This document shows, one piece after another, positions 45,994-59,200 of a stretch of 64,000 nucleotides of DNA. Made by a program: the position numbers and the translations under genes. A model generated the notes under the pieces. That model worked only from the letters and a program-made list of their open reading frames with translations. It was not told where the DNA came from and made no database searches. The stretch spans positions 59,579,535 to 59,643,534 of the forward strand of contig JACSVZ010000015.1 of the NCBI GenBank assembly GCA_014706295.1. The letters are read 5' to 3'. The stretch comes from Lycocorax pyrrhopterus obiensis. Its lineage: Eukaryota > Chordata > Aves > Passeriformes > Paradisaeidae. Each line of letters starts with the position of its first letter. Within the stretch, counting starts at the first letter, position 1.

Positions 45994-47024
45994 GAGTTTC
46001 AGGGTTCACCGATCTGGTGGCACCTGCAGCTGCATCCTGTGCACATTACATGCTTAGAGAGAGAAGGTGACTCTTCCTCACTGCTTCCATGGGAGATGCC
46101 CTTGCTCCCTCTGCTCTCTTTCACTTCAGACTTGCTCCTCTGGACTAAAGAAGGAAGGAAGCCCTAAGTTCAGAGGAAGGCATGTGGAACAAGGGGCTGT
46201 CATCTTGTAAAGGCCACCAGCTGGTTCCTGGTCACTCTTCTTTACTTTGTCTTGCCTACTTTCTCCAGAGGCATTGAACTTCAGAGCAAGAAGGCGTGGT
46301 GTTTGCTGCCTGGCTTTGGAAGACCGATGAGGTTATCCTACAGTGTCATGTTCCTGCCAGCTGCACCCTGCCACAGGTTGTGATCCATGGGACCTCTTGG
46401 ATAGGAAAGGATAAGCAGCAAGAGCAGATGTTGCTGCTGGGCCCAGCTGAAGGGACGTGGTCCTGAAGATCCAGGAGTCGATGACAAAGGAGCTACCGTG
46501 ATAATGGACAACAGTGATACAAGGTGGGGGAAGAGAAAATTCCCTCAAGAGAAAATCCAGAAGGCCTGGAGGTAAGAAAAGCAGGAGGTCTGAAAGACCA
46601 GAAATCAGCTTTTCATTCCACAGAAGTTCCCTGGGTTGGGGCCTCCTCCCCTGAGGGTTTGCTCAGGACCAAAACAGATGAGTGGTCCCATTAGAGTGGG
46701 TGAGATAGGCTGTCAATAGACAGTGCACAGAAGAACCAAGCTGTGGTTGGCTGTAAACCGCCAAATAAAAATAAAAAAGAGAATAAAATTTTAAAAAGGA
46801 GAGGACACAACAGAAGACAAAATATAAATGCGAGCAGTGCAATATCAGTTATCACCAAATGCACTCCACAAAAACTTCACCTTCCAAAAAGTACTGACAC
46901 AGAAAGTCTTAAGTCCTCTGATCAGTGCCCAGCTTTTGAGTTCAAAGCTCAAAACACAGTCCAGTTCCTGGAAATAGGAATGCTGGGAGTGCAATGAGGT
47001 GATAGATGAGAAAGCCACAGCGTT
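45994..47024 (-). other. Probable 3' UTR of the pseudouridine-enzyme gene
   Basis: Follows the TAG at 47025-47027. No exon or repeat recognised. Extent depends on the ATTAAA signal. Confidence 0.45.
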
Positions 47025-47220
47025 CTAGTCCATCTTCCATACCTTCACCTCTGGCCAGCTCCTGCTCTTGACCTGCTCCCGGCTGACACTGGAAGTGCTG
47101 ATTTCTGGGGAAATGGGCTCATAGGAACGGAGAGACAAGCTGGCAGCCAGCAGACCCATCCGGACACACGTGTCTGTGTCGTGTTTAGCAAGCATCCCTG
47201 CAAGGATTCCTGCCATTAAG
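47025..47220 (-). CDS. Pseudouridine-enzyme last coding exon
   Basis: 196 nt with the TAG stop. It begins mid-codon (Ser of GAGDS) with LMAGILAGMLAKHDTDTCVR, MGLLAASLSLRSYEPISPE and a Ser/Lys-rich tail ending in WPEVKVWKMD. The tail after SYEPIS is typical in length for this family. Confidence 0.95.
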
Positions 47221-50200
47221 CTGTGGAGAGAAAGAAAGGTGGTTTTGAACATGGGGGGAACAGCTTTGAACCCAGGAATGTGGCTGTTCATTTGTAAGGG
47301 CTTTCATTTGGACCCCAAACCAGCACTTACAGCAGCAGAATATGTCACACAGGAGGGCTGAGGTTATAATGAATGGGTTTTGCTTTGTCTATATCAATTT
47401 TTAAAGTACAAAATAGTGTCATTTATTTGCATTTTTTGTGCCTCTCATCTGAGAAGTTGAGGTACTTCCTCTTGCACTATATTTTCTATTCTTCTCAGTT
47501 TTCCGGGTGAGGCAGGAGAAAAGAAAGGAGCCTAAAAAAGGAAGAATCCAATTTTCCCTTGCTCTCTAGTTATTTTGTCACTTCTCTGCTCCTTCTCGGT
47601 GCCTCATTATGTCCTCCTTATGCTGGTGCCTCCTCTCCCCAAAGGGTTGGATGGGGTGAGAGATAAAGTTTCCATATCTATGTGAGAGGGACAACAGGCA
47701 CAGCTGGAAAAAGAAATCCAAAGCTGAGACTACATTGGAAAGTCATATTTTTGGGAAATATTTGCTATGTTTTTTCATTTGATATTTCCCAGTAACAATA
47801 ATGTGAGTGCAGTGTTTGGGATAGATTGGGAGCAACTACTCTGCTCACAGCAACTACTGTAACAATGTTCAGAAGCTAGGAGAGGACAAAGGAGAAGGGA
47901 AAGAGAATGGAGAAAACAATCACATTTTAGAGGAAGAAGCAAGGACAGGAAAATGTGATGGCAGGGAGGATTAATAAGCACATCTATGGGGGAGGTAAAA
48001 GGAGCCCTTATTTTGCACTCCACCTAATTACCTCAACATCTTTTCATCCATAACAAAGGCACAGAAGATTATGACTTCCACAAAGTGTTCAATCTCTCAA
48101 CAGCTCCAGGAGTTGAGAGTAAATATTTGGGGGAGCATCCCCTAGCAATGCCATGTGTGGGCATGTGGTGTTAGGTTGTCACGGCAGCCGGGGGCAAGGA
48201 GCAAACAGACACTGCACACATGCTCAGCTCATGGGCAGATCTCTGGAGCTGTAGAAGAGCCACAGGCTGGAAAGGAGGCATGAAGTGCCCTGGGTCACTG
48301 TTTCTGGATTGCATTGTCCCCTGACCAGTGCTTCTAAAGTGCGAAGGTTCATGGGGGCTAAGCGGGGGAAGCGTCACATTTTAGATATTAGGAGGAAATT
48401 CTTTACGATGAGAACGGTGAAACATGAATGGGCTGCCCAGAGAGGTGGTGGATGCCCCATCCCTGGTTGGAAGGGGCTCTGAGCAACCTGATCTAGTTGA
48501 AGATGTCCTTGCTCATTGCAGAAGGGTTCAAACTAGATGACCACTAAAGGTCCCTTCCAACCCAAACCATTCTGTGTTTCTACAATAGTCCTTTGGAAGT
48601 GCCACCAGGCTGGGCTTGGGACACGTTACCAGTTTATTTGCTGTGGAGATGGCTTGTATGGCAATGCAGTGTCCTGGCATTTCCAGCCTGTTTTGGCACT
48701 CTTACTCTGTAGAACAGGGATTTCTGGAGCTCAGGGGAGCAGTTGGGGTTATTAGTAAGAAAAACCCTGGATGAAGAAGGAGGCTATGAAAATTCCCCCA
48801 CATGGCCTTGAGGACTCTGGGGAGAGGAATTTTCAGGCCAATGTTACTTCAGGAATGGCAGCAGCAATGGGCCCCTGGTTTTCATGTAGGTTTGGAAGGA
48901 AAAACAAGCTTCCAAGTTCCCCAGTGTAACTCAGTGGAGGCGGTCGGCAGCGGCACATTTTATCTCACCTTTGGTCTTCCCTTGAACTTTAAAAAGGGAA
49001 AGTAACCCCTAAGAAAGACATTTAGTTTACATTAGCCTCTAGAAAAACCTTGTCCTACAGTAAGGAGTACTTGTGTTCTGAGCAGATGGTGCAGAGGGGA
49101 GGCTGTGTCCCTGGACAGGCTGGCTGGGGACACCTGCCAGAGGTAGTGAGCAAAGCTGAGCTTTCCTTAGGACAGGCTGACCCCACGAGGCTCCTCCAGC
49201 CCCCATTCCTCTGCTGTTATTACACCTATTGCTCCAAACAACCCTTTGGTCTTCTTTGGAGAAGACCAGCTTGCAGCTGCAGTCAGCTCATCTCAGAGGT
49301 GATCTGGGACACAAGCAGCATGTCCTGGTGTTAAGTGGGCTAACCAGCTCGGCAAGGAGTTATTGATTGATTTTAAGTAAAATATTGAGGACTCTCTGTT
49401 AAAAAAAAACAAAAAACCAACAAAAAAACCCACAAAAACCTTTTCATTCTGCCCACTGATAAGAGAAAAAAGAAGAGTTGCTATGTTGAGTTATTGGTAG
49501 GTAAGAGTAGAAAGGGAAAAGGAAATACCTGTCACATACCGACTATTGGTCTAGCCCAAGGCAATGAAAGGACAGAATCAATTACTGCAACGCATGAAGC
49601 AAGAAGGAAAAAACAACCTGACTGCTACATATAGTTTGTCAAGTTAACAAGGAGCATAATAAAATATTACTCTGACAGACCGAGAATTGATCACTGGGGC
49701 TAGGAATAATAGCTGTCATTTCCCACTTCTATGTATGGCATTGTGTGAACAGCCAGGCGAATTATACAGCAGACTCTTTTGAAGCAAGAGCTTCAAAATT
49801 GCCAGAGGCAAATGCAGAACCTGATGAAATGCTTTTACAGGGCCATTTTAGCTCTTGAGTGGCAGTTCCACTTCCATTGGAGAAGTGTGGAAGTAAGGCA
49901 GTTAGTTAGTAAGACAGCTTTGATGTAAGGTGGTTTACTTTGCTTTTAGCAGCTCAGCCCGGAGTAATTCAGAATTCTTAGATTTAGAAAGGCTTGGATC
50001 TTGAAGAAAAGCAAAACTAATGATGGCAAGCTTGGCTTCCAAGATGCTTCGGGGGACATTTTTAGCAAGCTTTGCAAGGAATCACTGTAACCAGCCCTGC
50101 TCTCACATCCTTAGTGTCTCTTCCTCAAGCAGCAGGGTGTCGTTGCTTTTACAGTGGAATTTCAAAGGAATCCGATCATGGCCCTTTCACATGCAGCTGG

Positions 50201-53200
50201 AGAGGACAAAGCAGTGAGCGATATACCTGTCACCAGCTCCTGAGACGTTGACTATCTCCTCCCTGCTGATGGGGACGGCGGGGTAGTGGGCAGCATAGAG
50301 CCCGGCAGCAGCGGTCTGTGGGGGGAGGGAAGGGAAGTTAGTGGGAATTGCCCAAGCTGATAAGGCCTGATGCGCCTGGTGCCAGAGCTGCGTGGATGAC
50401 AAAAAAAAAAAAAAGAAAAGGCTGAAAAAAAGGCAATAATCTTTTTTCACACTTTGATCATTTAAATGAAGCTTCCTGCAAATGAAGCTCGCACTCATGA
50501 ATATTCACATAGGCACATTTAATTCTATCTGACTCTAAACACTGCTGCTAGGAGCCAGCAGTATACGGACAGACAACTTGATTTTCTTTCAGAGCTGTGT
50601 ATTCCACCCCCTCAAACACATACATTTTCCAGCAGTGATGCTATGCTTCCCAGGACTGCTGCCATGCCACCAGAAATAGCAACAGTGCCATATGGTCCAA
50701 GAAAGAAGCAATTGAGAGCTCAGAGTTAGTTTTCCATGCCCTTACCTGTTCTTTATTTCCTGGATAAAGCGAGATGCTCCCTCCCAGGCTCTTGCCACAC
50801 AGGAGGACACCGTGAGCACCGAGGGTCACCACCACACAGTGCAGGTGGGCCAGCAAAGGGCAGGCCAGGGCCACTGCAGTCTGGACAACATCCTCCAACC
50901 TGGATGGCAGCTCTTGAGAGAGAGGGAAGGGGGAAAATGTGCTATAATGGTAAAGGTCCACAACCAGCCTTTCTGTGGGCTGACAGCCTATTTATGAGCA
51001 CTTCTACTACTATTTATGGGCACTTCTGAAATGAGGTTGGTAAAAAATTTTTTTTTATATTATGGGAAACATGGAATTCTCCAGAGTTAGACTTCCACAC
51101 TGTACTTCTATGCTGAGGAACCCAACTCTCAAGAGACTAAGCATATGTCTGTAGAGATCAAAATTCTATCTTGAAGAATGGCTTCCTTGTCTTAATGCTG
51201 TTGGATTTCCACCTGCATTTGGTGGGGTGTTTCATTTCTGCACAGGGTGGTACTGCTGGGACAGGTGCCCTCTGAGCATCATGCTTCAGAGACATGTTGA
51301 CAAACCAGATATTGCTCCTGTTTAGGTGATGAAGTGAGGCAAACGGGATCTCTGGGTTTGGGCAAGGAGCTCTCCCAGGCCTATTGTGGTCTCTGATAGG
51401 TCATCAGTCCATACAGCCCACGCAGAGATGGCTGTAAGGTGCAAGACACCATGAGCACTTATGAATCCCCACTGTGTTATAAACCAATTTGCTTGTATTA
51501 TGGACTGAAGCAGAAAATGCCCTTCTTCACGATCTAGGTTATCTAAAAGTCTGACTGACCCTTCTGAGTATCCAATACCTGCTGGCAGAGGGTTCCCGAG
51601 GGTCTGATTTATTGCTCTCAGCTCTTGCAGGTTGGGGGAAATGTATGTGAGTGCTTTCCAGCTGTCTGAGAGGAATGGCTTGGAGGCCTTGTTCTCATCT
51701 GTTGGCTCATAGCACACTTCAAAAGAACAAAGCAATGGGTTAGTTAATTAATTAATTAGTGGTCCATCTCTGTGTCAGAGCAGGATGCAGTGTAGAACAC
51801 TTAGAATAACCTGCACAACTGGAGTTACACATTTAAACTATTAGAAACTTAAATATTATTTCCCCTAAATATTATTTCCCCCAAACTTGGGACAAGGTCT
51901 CCCACGGTTTCCTTCTCAGTGCTCAGCAATGAGACAGCTGCTTCTGGCTCTGGATGACATAATCAGACTCCACTTTTATTACTCCAATTAGCTGGTTTTG
52001 GAGCCTCTGCCAGGTTTTTAGATCACTGTGTCCTTCTTCGGGATTTGCTTTTAAAAACGAAAGTGTAACTCCAAAGGTCTAGGAAGCCTTGTGAAAGGTC
52101 CTCAGCATATCAGTGGAGAGGGGCATTTATTTTATGGGAATGGAAGAGAATTCATCTCAAAAGACGCTTTAGCACTTTTTCTGAGAAGCAAACTATATTG
52201 CTTCTATCAAACTGGCAGAAGTGCTCAAATTGCCACTTGCCTTGAGATTAAAAGGCTCAGAGAGCAGCATTCCCTGGCCTTCTGGCAGTGCTCAAGGGCT
52301 TTACCAACTATGCTTCAGGAAATGTGGTTCAGCTGCAGAAAAGGGAAAACTCAAGGGAAATCAGAAATGTTTTATCCATTTGAAGCAGAGTAGCGGAGTA
52401 CAGAAAGAGGTGCTGAATAACCCGGCATGTCAGACAGTAATGGGTATCTCCAGCAAGCAGCAGGGATGTGCCTGGACTGTCTTGGCACACATGCTGTGGG
52501 GGCAAGTTCTCCTTACCTGCTAGCTGGTGCTCTCTAGCTAGCTGGCAGACGTACTGAATAGTGGAAAGAGGCACATTTCCATCAATGCAAACGAGCGGGG
52601 CCTGACACAGGTTCTCCTTGAACTGGGACACCTAGTTAAAATCCAGGACACAGAGGAGAGACAGCTTGAGTCGTTGCAGAGGGACAAAATTATTGCAAGT
52701 CAGACTCGATGTAGGATTTTGACTTGTATTCCAGCCTTTAGGTGCAGGCATGAACCTAAAAGAGTGATTCCCTAAGGAAAATGGATTTTTCCATTTGCCC
52801 CATCTCCTCCCCTTCTCCTTCCCCTGCTCCTGGCCATTAAGAGCTGGGCTCAGTTGGCAGGGCCACTCCAGCAGAGAAAGATAATTGCTGGTCCTCACTA
52901 GACCACTACAGGGAAATGGAATGCTGCTGTTTAATGCCACTGTAGGATTCTCTGGGCCATGCCTGGCTTGACTACACCTTTGCTCACTGTATATGTCATC
53001 TGGATGTCCTCTCTGCACAGAGTCTCCTAAGAGAGGTTCTCCAGCAGAGTGTTTTATACCTGGGCCCCACTGAATCCCGTAGGGATGGCGTACAGTGGAG
53101 CAGTGGAGTAGGGAGCTGCTGTCCTCTCCTTTGGCTCTCTGAGGCTGCACAACCACTTGCTGGGATGCCAAGCCAGTGCTTTGGGCACTCGAGCAGCATC

Positions 53201-56200
53201 CCCCTGTGTCTCTGCCAGCCCTGGTGGAAAGAGGGGCTGCCAAAATGCACTTTGCAGCACAAGACTGGTTCAGAATTTCCACTGGTCACAGCTGCTTTGT
53301 AAAGCTCAGGAGAATGAATCCCTCATGTAATGGTTTTCTGTGCCAAGGCTTGGGGGAGGCAGGGTGGGGATGGAAGCGGGAGCAATGACCATATTTTTCC
53401 CTAGGAAGGCTCCACCTCACGGAGATGCCACTGGTAAGTAAGTTGCACTTAACTTCCATGTTGCTGTCAGTCACGAAGCACAGGCTTTTGTTCTGTCAAT
53501 AAAAGGTTGAGTAGGAAAGGAGGGTGCAGTGATGGGGCTTTCATTGAATCACTCCTTAATCACTGCTGCCATTAAGCTTCCCTGAGGTTTTTGAATGTTT
53601 GGATGTGCTGAGCAACAGTTTCTGTTGCTACAGCTCAGCATGTAGAAACAACAGGGATGGTGGGGAGGGGATGGAACAGGAAGACTTGCTTTAACCAGTG
53701 TTCTGTCCACTTTTTTTTCTGGTTTTCCCTAAGGGGTGAAATATAATTTCTGTAGGTGGACTGGATTTATTGCTGGCTTTAAGGTGCAAAATTATAAGTT
53801 AGCTTGGACAAGTTAACGAAGAGGATTCTGGCCTACATATCATGGATGATGGTAATGGTGATATTTATAAACCAGAAACAGATAGAAACTCCGTCTAGGT
53901 CAGCAGCAACAGAGGGCTCTGGTAGCTTTCTACGCTGCTATGCCAGCGGCCAGTGTCTGGGGTTAATTTCAGCCTATCCCATGTCCCTCTGCACACCCAC
54001 TCCCTCCTGGTACAAACTTCACCCGTGGCCCTTTGTCACAGGCCCACACTCTTTCTTGTAAGAAAAGCTCACAAATCCAAGGGAGTGCATACATATTGCT
54101 CTGTTATCTGGTGGTGGATGTCCATGTCTCCCAAGCCGACGCTGAGCTCCCCAGCACTGGTGATCACAGCACAGTAAGTGGCTGTGCTCTTCCCCTCCAG
54201 CTGAAGGACGCCGCTCATGTCCTGAAACAGGGAGGACAATTACACACCGAGCGTGTTGCTCTTCCCTGCCACACTCGGCTCACTCTTCCTGCGCCCACCT
54301 GGTCTCCAGCCCAGCTCACTGCTCTCCCTTGGGACAAGCAGCATGTCAGAGGTATCTCAGTCTAGACAATGCTGGCACATGGCTGTTTGTTAATATTTGC
54401 AATGCAACAAATGCTGCAGGTTAAAGCAATCCTTTAGTAAATGAGTGGCAGGTCCCTGCTGTGCAGTCCCACAGGTTGTGTCTCCTGTAACAGAAGAGTG
54501 TTCTGCAGCCCTGCCTGCTCCAGTCCCCCGTTCCCATAGCTCGTGTGACACACAGATGGCCTGATGACATGCTGGTATCTCTTGGTGGCACTCTGCAGAC
54601 AGCAGCGACTTAGGTTGGCCATCTTACCAACCGCCCAGCCCGATTGTAAGCACACCCTGGAGCCATTTCTACAGCAGTGGGGTGGCTTCTGGGAACGATC
54701 TTCTTAGGGAACTCAGGGCATGTCTTGGAAGGAACATGTGGAAGGAGAAATGTATCTAGCTCAGGAGCTGACAGAGAGCTGGAGGTTTTAGGGAAATGCT
54801 CCTCTCCAACACTGGTGGGAATGTGTTTTGTTACGGGCAAGGATTGCTTGGTGGCTGGTCAGCAAGTCCACATTCCCTTGGGAGATTACTCACTTGGATA
54901 GCACAAACTGTGCTGTGTAGAGAAGAGACTGTAGACCAGCCATGGTGAAGCCTTTATAACCCAAAATGGAGTCCACGTTCTCCTTGCTTCATTTGCCAAG
55001 TCACTCAGGTAGCCAGAACCAAGGCCCCATGGGCTCTGTTTGAATCCCAGGGTCACGAGGGCACTAATAAGAGTCAATGACCCAGACCAGCCTCACCTGG
55101 GGGCTGCACTCACACCCTGCCTTGTCTTCAGTCCTGCCTTTTCTCCACGGAGCTGCCTGATGCCCTAGGTTAGAGCTGCCCTTCTGGCTGTTTTTGCTCC
55201 CTGCTGGGGTGGTGATATTCTGCATCGCTGTCCTGGGGAGCTCCTGCTGCTCCCAGCTCCCTGACCTGTGCACAAGCTGCTGCTGAAGTCGAATGTTCCC
55301 CTGGGGCACAGGTAAGTGGTGGATGCAGCTCTGTAGAGGATTCTGCTCCTCTGAGCTTGGGAGGTGTCCAGCCTGCAATTCCAGTTTCGCATTTTCTCTC
55401 TCTTGGGCTTTAACCAAACCAGGTTAATTTTGGCAATGCTTAGCGTGTCCTCAGGTTCAAGGTTTACACGTTTCTGGCTGTGTTTAGCATTCACTAGAAC
55501 TGTACATGGTTGCTCCTGATTTACCTCTATCTCCTCCAAGCACCACATCCTGGAGCTGAATTCAGACCGCAACACACATCTAGCCTGTGTTTCGGAGGTG
55601 GTTCCTTGCCTTCTAATTGTCTGTAGCTAAAGAAGCATGGAATTATTCATACTCTTAGCCTGATGGAAGGCGGCTCTGGCGTCTGCCAGGGTTGGGAAGA
55701 ATTTTCCCTCTGTGGAATGTCATCTCTCCCATGTTTCTGAGGTGCCACTTCTGTGCAACATACCATGTGGTGGCAGTAGTGCAGGACAGACTCTAAATGC
55801 TCATCCTTCCCCACAGCTGATAAAAGGAGAGGAGCTTGTCCAAGACGGCTTAAACAGTCTAAAAAGCAAATGGAAACAAAAGCTATTAACAAATCCACCA
55901 GAGTACTGTGAACACAGTGACAGCCTGTGCAGCATGGGTGTCTCTAGGAAAGCCCTCTCCTGAAAAACTTAATTCTCATCAGTCCTTGCCTAGAAGGATG
56001 TTCAAGATGAAATTGAGCTGCAGCTGCTGCAAATGACTGCTTGGGGCTGAGTGAGGTGTCCTATGGAGAGCTGAACCAGCACCCTGAAATTTAGGATTAT
56101 TTGGAACATCTGGGAGTGGAGGAAAAGAGGGGGAAGACAATTCTGCTCTTTTCTGGCATCATCTCCTTTACCATCACAGGCATGTGGGTTTTCCCACACT

Positions 56201-59200
56201 GCTTCTGAGCACAGCATTTTCTGGTGCTGGCCCTCCCACACTGCTGTTCCCACCATGGTATCTTACTAGAACCACTGAATCTGAATGTATTAATGGGAAA
56301 CCCTTCCTCCTCTCCTCTCAAGTTACCACAAATTGTACCTCCGTAGGTGGCGTGGGTATTTTGTTGTTTTTTTTTTTCCCACTCAAGCTTCTTCATTAGT
56401 GATCTGAAGTGACAGTAGATTTGTATTAGGAGATTGGGAAAGGTCTAAAAGCTGGAATAATCCCAAAATCTTTCTGTAATCTGTCCCTGTTAACTTCAGT
56501 ACAAGAATATTGGTCTGCTGCTGCTTGTGGTGCAGCCCCAGGTACTGTGTGATCCTCTCCCATTGCCAAGGAATGGAGACTTTTCTCTTCGACAGCACCC
56601 CACTTCCTTTTGTCCATGGTATGTGGTTTATCATTTTGGAACTGTGATTATTCCTTTCAACTTCTGGCTCTAAGCATGCTTCTATAGTGACTATATCCTG
56701 GCATTAATTAGTCTGAGGCTGCTCAGTAGTCATTGGAGACGCTGATGCTTATTTAACTCTGATTTGGGGTTACTGCGCTATGTGCTAGTTAACTTCAGAT
56801 TTGTGGACCCTCCTTTTCCTGATCTTAACTCCCTCCCCTCTTATTTCTTGGAATGGGCCCTGCCTTTTCCAGGCAGTCTGCCCACTGGTATATTGCCTAA
56901 TGTGTCCCAAATCTTGTCAACATTCACCATCTCCTGCTGCTGAAGGAATACCAAAGGACAAATCACAGCTGGCGTGCACCCACAGGCAAACCCAAGCACC
57001 AGGCACCTGCCAAGTTCCTTCCAACACCGCCAAAGGTTCGTCTCACTCTTCCAGCATTTGTTTGCCCACCACCCTGGAAGAAAAAACTGTTAATTGGCAA
57101 AACCGGGAGGGCTGCTCGGCATAGTTGCTACGTCTGCATTATCACATGAAGTTGATATTGCTGAAATATAGAGCAGCAATCAGAGGGAGCAGAGGGCATC
57201 CAGCTCACAGATTGAGGGCAATACAAACTTCTAGAGCCATCTACTGACTTAAATCTCGATGACAAAGGCCTGCTTTCAAGGAGGGGAGACCCACTTGATG
57301 TCCCCATGAATTGCTAGGTTGGTCTTATTTGCTAAGACCTCCTAGAATGGCTAATGAATGTTTCAGTCAATGTGAGCAGCCCTCTGAATCTACCTGCTCA
57401 CAACAACCTGGGACTCCAAAGTTGCTGGGGCTCTGCCTTCCAGGCCACTTAGCTCCCACCTTAAGCAGTTTGTAGGAGTTATTTATTTCCCTCTTTGAAT
57501 GTAAAATGAGGTATGTTGTCTTTGCTGTACTGCCTCTGTACTTTTTTCATGTTTCAGAGACTGAAGACTTTTTCACTCACCCGTTGCTTCCCAAACATCT
57601 CTCTCATTAAAAATACCCTTCTTTGCCACGTGTGGCTATCAAATTCTTTTCTCTTGCCTCTGCCTTCCACTCCTCTGTCCATCTGCCTCTCTGTCACACA
57701 CAAATTGTCAGAATGCAGGCAATCGCTCACCCATCTCATTTTAATTTTTCTGCCAGAAGAATTACATCAGTAAGTGCTCAGATCAATTTGGGCTTCATCT
57801 GACTATCAAATGGTTTTAGAGCTCTTGTTTCATAAAATCCTGAAACACATTTTCCATGTCTGAAGACAGCTTGCCACTGGCAGTCCTAATGCCTGTATGC
57901 AGAAGCTCCTGGCCCAGTCCCTCTGCCCTACACCAGCCCAGGCGCACAAGAACACCCCTGCACATACACATTTTTCTTGCTTGTTAACACCACTATCTGT
58001 TCTAACCAAGAAAATGTATTGCCATCTCACTGCGAGTCATATTCTGCCCCCAACCCATCACTGTGCTTGGGCATTCTCAGAACTCATACTGAAGCTCCCT
58101 GAGGATTCTTCTTCCCCTGCATGAAGCTGCACATCTGTCCTTTGCACACAATGCATTTTTCTGCATCCAGCCCTGTGAGAGGCTGCTCTCCCATCTAAAT
58201 ATGATCTTTTATTGCTCTCCTCTGAACTCCAGGCTCTTCTTCTTAGCTCTGACTTTCCCCAGTTCTGTAGTTTTTTAAGACTTGGTGCTAATTTTTGATA
58301 CATTTGTTTTTCTGTCTGGCAGTTCTCCAAGCCCTAAACTGTTTGGGCCACCTGAGCAGAACTGCCTGTATATAAGCAACCTATGGCCTTTGTCCATCTT
58401 TGCACTGCTTGTCATTCCTCATTAACACAAATGCCCCTCCCTTGCATTTGCTTGTGCTCCCTGGGAATTGCCACTGGTACTGTTGGGAATGAGGATATTT
58501 CCATCTGTATCCTGTTGAGAGTTGCAGATTTCAAAAGCAAAGTGAGCTTGGCTATTTTAATTCTGAAGCTCACTCTGTAATATAGGCAACCAAGGGGAGA
58601 AAAACCCCAGACTCCAGCACCCCACAATATAAAGCAAGGGTGCTTTTTTAGGCAAGTCAAACAACATGGCTTTAACACTGGCCCCTCTTTCAGTCTTAAA
58701 GAGGGTGTTAGCTGCCATCAGCAATAAGCACAAACTGCAGTTTATGTAGTTTCCATTATCTGTGTTTTAAAACTGATGCCTGCAGGAATCGTGAAAATAC
58801 TCATCAGCTCCTTTTGCTGCCTGGCATGCTGATCCTCTCTTTTAGTTCCCCATACACCCCAGAGGCAGAGTTTCCGAGGGGTTTTTATGCCAAGCCTTTC
58901 CCTAAGAGCAGATGTAGCAGCCTCCTGCTCAGGGATCCTGCTGTGGGTGACCTCTGCTGTGGTACAACCCCACAGGGCCTAAAAGAAATGAAGATGCTCA
59001 ATCTCTCTTTAAAGTAGCAGGTGGGTGCAGTGAGAGAGAAACCAGCAGCTGGCTTTTAAAGAAAAAGAAATGAGAGGCTCTCATCACACCTTACCAACTC
59101 AGTTGTAACTCCAAGTCTGAGTGGTATTCAAATACCTCTTCTTGGGTTTGGGTGGGGCTGGCTCAGATTAAAGAATTTAGGTGAAAATGGGCTTGCTAAA

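Larger units (their letters stand above)
47221..50226 (-). other. Last intron of the pseudouridine-enzyme gene
   Basis: 3.0 kb with a CR1 end at 48376-48582 and an A-rich stretch at 49401-49440. The acceptor is TTCTCTCCACAG. Confidence 0.8.
50316..54092 (-). other. Introns between exons g-k of the pseudouridine-enzyme gene
   Basis: Introns 52632-54092, 51717-52516, 50913-51578 and 50316-50745. They contain a (TTAA)n run at 51741-51759 near a splice acceptor, a 15-bp tandem duplication at 51851-51881, and a poly(A) run at 50401-50414. A 216-codon open frame at 52632-53282 is intron read-through. Confidence 0.75.

Noticed and set aside
52632..53282. 216-codon minus-strand open frame
   Set aside because: Ends exactly at the splice acceptor of the next pseudouridine-enzyme exon, so it is intron read-through. 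It has no family features.
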